35,826 bases of DNA, from positions 1-35,826 of the IMG/VR virus record IMGVR_UViG_3300042888_002884. One strand, 5' to 3'. Numbering within the stretch: position 1 is the first letter of the stretch; the number at the start of each line of letters is the position of its first letter. Positions 30,113 through 35,826 of the stretch are shown here, in pieces. Origin of the DNA: a virus. The notes under the pieces were generated by a model. The model did not search any database, was not told where the DNA came from, and saw nothing but the letters and a program-made list of their open reading frames with translations. The position numbers were made by a program, and so were the translations under genes.

Positions 30113-30800
30113 ACTCTTCTAACTCTTGTACTAATTCATCATCAATATCAAATTCACTTTCATCCTCAAATAACCAATCGTATTCCTTAATATAAGATAA
30201 TACAACACCCATTTTTTCACTTAATGGTAAATTACGTTTTACTATAAAGACAAAGTTTTTATGAATAATATAATTGAAATCCGGATCTTGTATTAAGTGA
30301 TACCATACTGATTGAGCTGCAAATGAAGCTGTATTATCTGAAGATAAAAACCCTAACTTTAGAGCCAATGCTTTATATATTTTATACCCAAACCCAATAC
30401 CTCTCAGTAATAAAGGTAATGATTTATGAAAATGAACCCTATTGAAATCTTTTTCACCTACACTAATATTAATATCAAATTTGTTGGGATTTAGCTTTTC
30501 ACCTGCGATTTTATATTTATATGAATAATTTTTAGCGTAAGTCAATAATGTATTTATTTCATCATTAACTATTTCTACATTATAGAATTGCTCATTATCA
30601 TATAAATCACCTTTTTGAAAAAGAATATCGGTATAATTTATATTTTTTATAAGATTTCTAAGCTTAACCAATTTATCACCGTTAAGCTTCGGTTCGGTTT
30701 TAGGTTTATTATCTTTTTTTATAAACCTTTTTAAATATAAATTTTTTGATAATAATCTATCTTTTGATATTGCCTCATTCATTTGTGATAAATACTTCAC
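30099..30800 (-). CDS. Hypothetical protein with a GNAT-like segment
   Basis: 233 residues from a GTG at 30798-30800 (MKYLSQMNEAISKDRL); an ATG six codons further gives 227. The N-terminus of many phage proteins of this type begins M-K-(Y/H)-L-x-x-x-N-E, so the GTG start is plausible. A segment LPLLLRGIGFGYKIYKALAL, then KLGFLSSDNTASFAAQSVWY, has the glycine-rich acetyl-CoA loop (R-G-x-G-x-G-x-K/x-x-Y) and the Ser/Asn + Trp pattern of GNAT acetyltransferases. The rest is unassigned: helical N-terminus and acidic C-terminus (ESEFDIDDELVQELEEYGNP). It overlaps the gp15-like start by 14 bases. The GNAT reading is tentative; the protein could instead be structural. Confidence 0.45.
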   Translation of the reverse strand: MKYLSQMNEAISKDRLLSKNLYLKRFIKKDNKPKTEPKLNGDKLVKLRNLIKNINYTDILFQKGDLYDNEQFYNVEIVNDEINTLLTYAKNYSYKYKIAGEKLNPNKFDINISVGEKDFNRVHFHKSLPLLLRGIGFGYKIYKALALKLGFLSSDNTASFAAQSVWYHLIQDPDFNYIIHKNFVFIVKRNLPLSEKMGVVLSYIKEYDWLFEDESEFDIDDELVQELEEYGNP

Positions 30801-30819
30801 TTTATGAAATATTTATACT

Positions 30820-31596
30820 TTAGATTGAATACTTTGTTTTAGTTGAATTGAAATTGTCTATAACTTCAGACTGTGATAGTCCCCTTGTGTAAAAATAACA
30901 AGCACCTATTTTTCCGTTTAAATAAAGCGATGATATACCACTACCTATAAATCCTAAATAAAGTGGATTTGTTTCGTTATAACCATCAGAACCATGCGCT
31001 GTTGTTATATATTCAACACCATTTATATAACACTTGGTTGTGTTTAAAGTTGATGTTATTTGTGATATAAATGTAAATAAATACCAAATATCGGTTGTTA
31101 CGGTTAATGTTGAATTGGATATCCTTTGAACTCCAGTACCATTAGTTACTGTTCTTATAATACCACCATTTGAAAATAAACCACCCCAATAACCATCAAA
31201 ACCAAACGAACTTGATAACTTACCAAACACAGGTATTTGTTGATTTAAACTACCCAAAGCATCTAATTTAACCCAAACTTGTATGGTTCTTTGTGTTGTG
31301 GTATTTAAACTTAAATTTGATGTATGGGGTATTAATATATTATCGTTAATACCATCCAAATCAAATATACCACCATCTGTTGATAACCAAGTAGCTCCGT
31401 TTATTGTTGCATTATTTCCATTTGATGTTTCATCTAACCAAGATCCACTAACATAATTGGATGCATCTAATTTCATAAACAACCCATTTGTTATTACATC
31501 ACCTGAAGGTGATGGTGGTATTTCACCACCAATTGAACTTGTTTTGATTTTTAAATTACCCCTAATGATTGTATTGTTTCGTATAATAATTCCCAT
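30820..31596 (-). CDS. LamG/concanavalin-like jelly-roll protein, probable glycan-binding fibre part
   Basis: 258 residues. After a short N-terminal segment (MGIIIRNNTIIRGNLKIKTS) comes a single LamG-like domain: GLFMKLDASNYVSGSWLDET, GGIFDLDGINDNILIPHTSN, RTIQVWVKLDALGSLNQQIP, TKCYINGVEYI, LYLNGKIGACYFYTRGLSQS. The order DASN...W.D.S..GN / F.G.dD.I.I / T.q.W.k / Y.NG / I(G/A).v.iYnR.Ls..E is the classic concanavalin A-like/LamG pattern. Such domains bind carbohydrates, often as phage receptor-binding modules. It lies downstream of the DUF2061 gene in the same orientation, so it belongs to the sulfation gene cluster and may itself be the surface-binding partner of the modified glycan (inference). 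Confidence 0.8.
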   Translation of the reverse strand: MGIIIRNNTIIRGNLKIKTSSIGGEIPPSPSGDVITNGLFMKLDASNYVSGSWLDETSNGNNATINGATWLSTDGGIFDLDGINDNILIPHTSNLSLNTTTQRTIQVWVKLDALGSLNQQIPVFGKLSSSFGFDGYWGGLFSNGGIIRTVTNGTGVQRISNSTLTVTTDIWYLFTFISQITSTLNTTKCYINGVEYITTAHGSDGYNETNPLYLGFIGSGISSLYLNGKIGACYFYTRGLSQSEVIDNFNSTKTKYSI

Positions 31597-31611
31597 TATA
31601 CTTATAAATAC

Positions 31612-32037
31612 TTATTTTATTTTTATATGTTTATACCAAACTCTTTCGTGTAAAAAATATAATACAGGTTTTAATGCCAACTCACCCACACCTAACATAG
31701 AAGCCATAGCTATTGGTGCTCCTAAAGTATAAGCCACCACTACCGTTGTTAAAGTTCCTAAAAATCTATATGAAATAGTTTTTAATAAGTGTCTTTTAAA
31801 TGCAGAACCCTTCGGTGGTGTTACTATATAAGCAATTCCATCTTTAATAACACAATCACCTTTACAAGTAATATGCCATTTATACCCTAAACCATCCATA
31901 TGATCTTTTGTCGTATAAACTTCACCATCAATAAAAACATCTGAAACTAATGTTTCCCTACCATTTTCATCAACCAACCTCCATCTTTCATTTTCCGTTA
32001 TTGATGTAGTATTAAACCTAATTTTATAAGTTTTCAT
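31612..32037 (-). CDS. DUF2061-type membrane protein with N-terminal beta domain
   Basis: 141 residues. The N-terminal ~75 residues form a small beta-rich domain (ENERWRLVDENGRETLVSDV). From KTISYRFLGTLTTVVVAYTL (86-105) to ELALKPVLYFLHERVWYKHI (119-138) it matches DUF2061 (PF09834-type), a short two-span membrane family seen beside sulfate-assimilation genes (CysC/CysN-type) in bacteria and phages. It starts in the stop codon of the nucleotidyltransferase as TAATG at 32037, so the two are co-translated. A role in sulfate or PAPS handling at the membrane is suggested by genomic association, not shown. Confidence 0.8.
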   Translation of the reverse strand: MKTYKIRFNTTSITENERWRLVDENGRETLVSDVFIDGEVYTTKDHMDGLGYKWHITCKGDCVIKDGIAYIVTPPKGSAFKRHLLKTISYRFLGTLTTVVVAYTLGAPIAMASMLGVGELALKPVLYFLHERVWYKHIKIK

Positions 32038-32441
32038 TATAATTTACCCTCAGATCTTAATTCTTCTCTAATTTTTGTTGCTGAAATATTAGCGATATCT
32101 AATGGTGGTAAATGTTCAATAATATCATATCCAACACCTCTACCAAACTCAACTGAACAAATATCAGGTATTACCATTACTTTTACTTTACCTTCTGATA
32201 CTTCATTTGAATAATGGTTTAAGATATTTGTTTTTACTTCTTCAGCAGAATATGGATTTTTTTCATCAGGTTTAATATCTCTAATACAGATTAGAATATT
32301 CTTACCTTCATTCATTGCTTGTTGAAATAATTCTTGATGTCCTTTATGTAATGGTTGCCATCTACCAATAAACATTGCGTGTTGTCCTTCTTTACGTTCT
32401 AATGATGACTGAACGTGTACTTTTTTATACCAATCCGACAT
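32037..32441 (-). CDS. HxGH nucleotidyltransferase of the cytidylyltransferase-like superfamily
   Basis: 134 residues. The signature MFIGRWQPLHKGHQELFQQA contains H-K-G-H (32-35), and NISATKIREEL (118-128) is the second motif (I-S-x-T-x-I-R) of nucleotidylyltransferases. A short FGRGVGY at 99-105 recalls the G-R-D-x-x-G-x-x loop of ATP sulfurylase. These proteins transfer a nucleotidyl group from NTP to an acceptor (phosphocholine, NMN, sulfate and others). The gene overlaps the APS-kinase-like gene by 17 bases, upstream, and the DUF2061 gene by TAATG, downstream. That context suggests the formation of APS (ATP + sulfate) or of a nucleotide-sugar. The acceptor cannot be decided from sequence alone. 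Confidence 0.75.
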   Translation of the reverse strand: MSDWYKKVHVQSSLERKEGQHAMFIGRWQPLHKGHQELFQQAMNEGKNILICIRDIKPDEKNPYSAEEVKTNILNHYSNEVSEGKVKVMVIPDICSVEFGRGVGYDIIEHLPPLDIANISATKIREELRSEGKL

Positions 32442-32880
32442 ATTCTATAATCTCCTTTATACATTCTTCGGGTGTAATATTTGTTGTATCCATATCTAAA
32501 TAATTTGATACAGGTTTCTGAAAATCCTCAACGTGGAATTGTTCTCTACCTCTTATTTCTGTTGTATGAACATATACTTCAAAAACACCTTCCGTATTTT
32601 TCTTAAACTCTTCTCTAATTTCCCTATAAGGTGTCATAAGAGATACCACAACGTGATAACCTTTATTTTGTAAATATTTAGCAATTACTTGAGCATTTCT
32701 AATATTTTGTTCTCTACCTGTCCTTGAATAATCTTTATTTATTGTAAGATTTCTAAGATCATCACCATCAATATGAAATACATTATTACTTGCTGTCATA
32801 TCAATGTGTTCTTCTAATAATTTAGCCAAGACAGTTTTACCGTGTCCTGCTTGTCCGATTAACCATATAATTTTTGTCAT
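32425..32880 (-). CDS. cysC: APS-kinase-like (CysC-type) P-loop kinase
   Basis: 151 residues versus about 200 in bacterial CysC. It begins MTKIIWLIGQAGHGKTVLAK, with Walker A GQAGHGKT (9-16), then VFHIDGDDLRNLT (34-46; D-G-D-x-x-R as in CysC), SRTGREQNIRNAQVIAKYL (52-70, the R-x-x-N-I-R helix) and VVVSLMTPYREIREEFKK (77-94; the P-Y-R-x-x-R loop). CysC phosphorylates APS at 3'-OH to give PAPS, the donor for sulfotransferases. The region that follows differs: the CysC K-G-L-Y lid is replaced by IRGREQFHVEDF, so substrate range may differ. Overlaps the nucleotidyltransferase gene by 17 bases. Soluble and cytoplasmic. Confidence 0.8.
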   Translation of the reverse strand: MTKIIWLIGQAGHGKTVLAKLLEEHIDMTASNNVFHIDGDDLRNLTINKDYSRTGREQNIRNAQVIAKYLQNKGYHVVVSLMTPYREIREEFKKNTEGVFEVYVHTTEIRGREQFHVEDFQKPVSNYLDMDTTNITPEECIKEIIEYVGLV

Positions 32881-32890
32881 ATGGTTAATA
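32877..32890 (-). promoter_or_regulatory. Shared leader element TATTAACCATATGA (copy 2)
   Basis: The start codon of the APS-kinase-like gene is embedded in the same 14-mer as the GT9-like start at 16131-16144. See that entry. Confidence 0.35.
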
Positions 32891-32973
32891 ATAAGAATAA
32901 TTATTTATTTAATAAAGATTTGATATATATAATTTTTTAAACCAATATACCTTAACTTTTTATTAAAAAGTTA

Positions 32974-33234
32974 TTAGGCTTTATAATTATTACCGTCTAC
33001 AATACTACTATTAATATTTGTTTTTTGCTGTGTAGTCAATGCTGTACTAAACCAATCTTTTGATAACATTAAAGATAAATGCTCTACATTAGATTTAACG
33101 GTTTTTTCTTTTTTTTCATCAAACGGTTCAGATGTAATTGAATTAATTAAGTTTACCGAATCAAATGCTGCGTTGATTGAGTTATTAACTTGTTCTTCAG
33201 TTTTTGTTTCTAATTGAAATTGTGGTGTTTCCAT
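32974..33234 (-). CDS. Hypothetical small protein, 86 aa
   Basis: 86 residues starting METPQFQLETKTEEQVNNSI. Segments KTVKSNVEHLSLMLSKDWFS and ALTTQQKTNINSSIVDGNNY have a helix-turn-helix-like rhythm, with a pattern (V-K-x-N-V-E-H-L-x-x-M-x-x-K-D-W-F) I recall from other marine phage proteins of unknown function. The likely fold is helical. The gene is separated by 93 bases from the APS-kinase-like start and by 22 bases from the sulfotransferase 2 stop, so it is part of the same minus-strand unit. No function assigned. Confidence 0.6.
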   Translation of the reverse strand: METPQFQLETKTEEQVNNSINAAFDSVNLINSITSEPFDEKKEKTVKSNVEHLSLMLSKDWFSTALTTQQKTNINSSIVDGNNYKA

Positions 33235-33256
33235 TTTGTTTTTTTATTATTTTAAA

Positions 33257-34075
33257 TTATACGTAATTGAATTTTTTAAAGTACCAATTATAATGATTTT
33301 CTAATCTTTCACATTCTTCTTCTCCTAATACTTCTATAAAATCATCAACTAATGGTTTTAATGTTGGTTGAATGGTATGATTACCGAACATACCGTGAAT
33401 AACATCATTTTCTTGAGTTAATTGCTCAATATTATTAAAGTTATGTGAATAAAATGGTATTTCTAAATAATCATATATTTTTTTAAGTTCGGCTTCTGGT
33501 TTTGTTGTTAAATCTTCAAAACGAATAAACAATATTTTCTTATCTAACCCTTGATGTATGACTTCATTTAACCATTCTACCGAAGGTCCTATAGGAGGGG
33601 CAACTGAAAAATGATCTATTCTTGATTTAGTAGTCATATTTTTTAATTCTACATTATTAACTATCATTGAATCCTTATCTGGATTTTTTCTCATATTTTT
33701 TTCCATAGAAGCGAAGATAGCTCTTAAATCACGAACCATACAAATCATTTTAACATCATCGTTAAAAAATTTAATAAAATCGTAATGACCTAACCAACCT
33801 CTACTTTTTTCCATAACATATGGTCTGTCTGTTATGTTATCAAAAAATCCGTGAATTCCAGCTTTACAAAATCCCTTAAATCCTTGTTTCATTACTTCTG
33901 GGTCTTGGGCTTTGAAAGCATCTCCTGTAGTGTAAATTGTTCTAGCATTTAAAAGAAATTCAATTACTCCTGATGTTGGTGTTGAATAAATTTCTGGGTT
34001 CTGCATTAATATATTTTGAATTAATGTAGAACCGGCTCTTGGCATTGATGAGTTAAAAAATATTTGTTTTGTCAT
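33257..34075 (-). CDS. PAPS-dependent sulfotransferase, copy 2
   Basis: 272 residues. FFNSSMPRAGSTLIQNILMQ has the PAPS phosphosulfate-binding loop PRAGSTL (12-18); ICMVRDLRAIFASMEKNMRK is the 3'-phosphate-binding segment (111-130). Paralogue of the protein at 14435-15250: conserved TPTSGV, FKAQD, GF...FCK.G, ITD..YVM.KSRGW..HY, ASMEKN, LF(V/I)(K/R)FEDL and GN/GD-H near the end are in the same order, with clear divergence elsewhere (acceptor-side loops), so the two probably use different acceptors. It lies upstream of the APS-kinase-like, nucleotidyltransferase and DUF2061 genes in the same orientation, with a small gene between them. Confidence 0.9.
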   Translation of the reverse strand: MTKQIFFNSSMPRAGSTLIQNILMQNPEIYSTPTSGVIEFLLNARTIYTTGDAFKAQDPEVMKQGFKGFCKAGIHGFFDNITDRPYVMEKSRGWLGHYDFIKFFNDDVKMICMVRDLRAIFASMEKNMRKNPDKDSMIVNNVELKNMTTKSRIDHFSVAPPIGPSVEWLNEVIHQGLDKKILFIRFEDLTTKPEAELKKIYDYLEIPFYSHNFNNIEQLTQENDVIHGMFGNHTIQPTLKPLVDDFIEVLGEEECERLENHYNWYFKKFNYV

Positions 34076-34154
34076 AATTTATATTATTATAATTTTTATT
34101 GTTATATTAAATATAATGATATTTTTTTATTTGTCAAACTTTTCATTATAAATA

Positions 34155-35826
34155 TTATATTGATATTAAGTGAGCTGTGAACCAAGTACCGTTTCCTCCA
34201 TTTATATTAACATCACTTCCTGATCCTTGATATACTGTAAAGTCAATGTAGTCTCCTGAGCCATTCATATATATCATTCTGGTGAAAGTTAAACTTTGGC
34301 CCACATCATCAGGAAGCGGGCACTGCACAATAACAAATTGATTACCATTTTTTCTACCTTGAAAATTGAATTGATTAGTAGTTACATTTGCCGATGCTAG
34401 CCATGCTCCTGCGCTTATAGAATAATAACCTGCTACTGTTGGTGTAAATCTATATGTACCAGCATTATACCAATTATTTGGATCTATATCATCTGAGAAT
34501 TGTATTATAGTATCGCTATCGCTAGGAATTGATTGGTCACTAATTAATGAACCTTGACAGATATATCTACTTGATACAGCTCCTTGTAAAGAACCTGTTA
34601 TACCAGAAGTTACGATTAATGAGCCAGATACAATTGCACTACCTGATACGTCTAATCTTGCATTTGGAGATGTTGTTCCTATACCAACATTACCTCTTAA
34701 TGCTGTGGTTGTTATATTAGTATCTCCTAATACAACTGTGTTACTACCTAATCCTATTGCACTATCGCCAATTACAATTTGATTTGTTTGATTATCAGCT
34801 AATGCTCTTGTATTTCTTCCTATGAATAATGATGCATTAGTTATTGCATTTGATGTCGATCCGTCAGCTATAAAGCTACCTGCGGATAACCCAAATGCTA
34901 TGTTATTATCACCGGTTGTATTATCTGTTAAAGCAAGTCGTCCGATTGTTGTGTTATTAACACCTGTAGTATTATTTCGTAATGATTTATATCCAATTGC
35001 TGTATTATCCGTTCCGGTTGTATTATTACCTAAAGAATAGCTTCCTATTGCGGTATTAGATGATCCGGTTGTATTAGAAATTAAAGAACTATTTCCTATT
35101 GCTGTATTATTAGTTCCGGTAGTGTTAAAGTATAAAGTTTCTCTTCCTATTGCTGTATTATATCCTCCAGTTGTATTCCTGTATAAAGATCTATATCCTA
35201 TCGCTGTGTTATGGACTCCGGTTGTATTAGAACGTAAAGGACCTTTTCCGATTGCTGTATTATAATTTCCGGTTGTGTTGGCGGATAACGCAAGAAACCC
35301 AATCGCTGTATTATTAGTTCCGGTTGTGTTAGAACGTAACGATTGAAGGCCAATTGCTGTATTATATCTTCCGGTTGTGTTGTGGAATAGAGCATTAGCA
35401 CCTATTGCGGTATTATTAGCACCGGTTGTGTTATAAAGTAAAGTATTAACACCTAAGGCTGTATTGTAATTCCCAGTTGTATTAGAAGTTAGAGATGACT
35501 GACCTAATGCTATGTTATGATTACCGGTTGTATTACTAAGTAATGAATATCTTCCGATTGCGTTATTAGATCCCCCGGTTGTATTAAGTCGTAAAGCATT
35601 AAGACCTATTGCAGTATTATTGGTACCTGTGGTGTTGGTATATAAGGCCCCATTCCCAATTGCTGTGTTATTAGTTCCGGTTGTATTAGTTCGTAAAGCA
35701 GAATTACCAAATGCTGTGTTATTAGTTCCGGTTGTATTAGAATATAATGAATATCTTCCTATTGCTGTATTACTACTACCTGTAGTATTAAATCGTAATG
35801 AATAAGAACCAATTGCTGTATTATTA
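34155..35826 (-). CDS. Tail fibre with 14-residue repeats and C1q-like tip (5' partial)
   Basis: The frame runs from the right edge of the window to the TAA at 34155-34157, with no stop in about 556 visible residues; the start lies outside. The visible N-terminal part is 18 repeats of 14 residues, N-T-T-G-x-x-N-T-A-I-G-x-x-(S/A)-L, as in SYSLRFNTTGSSNTAIG. After it comes VGIGTTSPNARLDVSGSA, a common fibre element, and then a C-terminal domain with YICQGSLISDQSIPSDSDTI, TPTVAGYYSISAGAWLASAN, and NGGNGTWFTAHLISI, which has the C1q/TNF-like jelly-roll pattern of phage fibre tips. The repeats probably form a long beta-helical shaft, the C1q-like part the receptor-contacting trimer. It is upstream of sulfotransferase 2. 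Confidence 0.85.
   Translation of the reverse strand, partial: NNTAIGSYSLRFNTTGSSNTAIGRYSLYSNTTGTNNTAFGNSALRTNTTGTNNTAIGNGALYTNTTGTNNTAIGLNALRLNTTGGSNNAIGRYSLLSNTTGNHNIALGQSSLTSNTTGNYNTALGVNTLLYNTTGANNTAIGANALFHNTTGRYNTAIGLQSLRSNTTGTNNTAIGFLALSANTTGNYNTAIGKGPLRSNTTGVHNTAIGYRSLYRNTTGGYNTAIGRETLYFNTTGTNNTAIGNSSLISNTTGSSNTAIGSYSLGNNTTGTDNTAIGYKSLRNNTTGVNNTTIGRLALTDNTTGDNNIAFGLSAGSFIADGSTSNAITNASLFIGRNTRALADNQTNQIVIGDSAIGLGSNTVVLGDTNITTTALRGNVGIGTTSPNARLDVSGSAIVSGSLIVTSGITGSLQGAVSSRYICQGSLISDQSIPSDSDTIIQFSDDIDPNNWYNAGTYRFTPTVAGYYSISAGAWLASANVTTNQFNFQGRKNGNQFVIVQCPLPDDVGQSLTFTRMIYMNGSGDYIDFTVYQGSGSDVNINGGNGTWFTAHLISI
34890..35826 (-). repeat. Tandem 42-nt coding repeats, at least 18 copies
   Basis: Within the tail fibre gene, 42-base units recur almost without gaps from 34890 to the window end (for example GGTTGTATTA every 42 bases on the plus strand). 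The DNA repeats are variable in the x positions of the 14-aa unit; copy number at the left end is complete but the right end is cut by the window. Confidence 0.9.

Noticed and set aside
35198-35401. 67-aa minus-strand frame with TQPE repeats
   Set aside because: Alternate-frame shadow of the same fibre repeats.
34822-35805. Val/Pro-rich plus-strand frames with repeated PVVL segments
   Set aside because: Antisense of the 42-nt tail fibre repeats; the minus-strand frame is open over the full length and gives recognisable fibre sequence.
34890-35826. CRISPR-like array
   Set aside because: Periodic 42-base units without spacers, in frame with a continuous coding sequence; it encodes protein repeats.

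Overview
This window is part of a large, AT-rich (roughly 30% GC by eye, not computed) T4-like myovirus genome. The evidence is a block of T4-type head and tail genes: tail tube (gp19-like), major capsid (gp23-like), acidic scaffold (gp22-like), prohead protease (gp21-like) and tail sheath (gp18-like), with two probable gp15-like sheath stabilisers. A Bacteroidota host is likely (inference): starts lack Shine-Dalgarno sequences and are preceded by A/T-rich leaders, a DUF4494-like protein is present, and the tmRNA may begin its tag with Gly as Bacteroidota tmRNAs do. Portal (gp20) and terminase (gp17) are not in this window.

Layout, left to right. 1-3487 is on the plus strand: the end of a virion-type protein, a Dps-like protein, two zinc-ribbon proteins and two overlapping thioredoxins. 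From 3471 nearly everything is on the minus strand and is transcribed right to left. 3471-10205 holds a receiver-like protein, tail tube, a small membrane protein, capsid, scaffold, several small genes (two shorter than 60 codons) and the prohead protease. 10779-14340 holds putative head/core or virion proteins with low-complexity Pro/Ala linkers. 14435-18597 holds a sulfotransferase, a GT9-like glycosyltransferase, a YadA-head-like repeat protein and a tail-associated protein. 18664-22059 is an accessory stretch with a membrane-anchored GAF-like protein, Gp157-like, tmRNA, KTSC, DUF2786-like and DUF3820-like genes. 22119-24347 is a probable amidoligase with a HAD-like partner. 24502-30800 is the sheath and sheath-stabiliser block. 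30820-35826 holds a LamG-like protein, DUF2061, an HxGH nucleotidyltransferase, an APS-kinase-like protein, a second sulfotransferase and a tail fibre with 14-residue repeats and a C1q-like tip.

How the genes may work together. The structural genes form the usual late module: scaffold plus capsid assemble, the protease cleaves at (I/L)-x-E|A/G sites (visible in capsid and scaffold), and sheath and tube make the contractile tail. The most unusual part is a candidate sulfation system. An APS-kinase-like protein, an overlapping HxGH nucleotidyltransferase and a DUF2061 membrane protein could supply activated sulfate. Two homologous PAPS-type sulfotransferases, one overlapping a glycosyltransferase, could then modify virion fibres or host surface glycans. 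The other notable systems are a phage-encoded tmRNA with a non-standard tag and an amidoligase/HAD pair.
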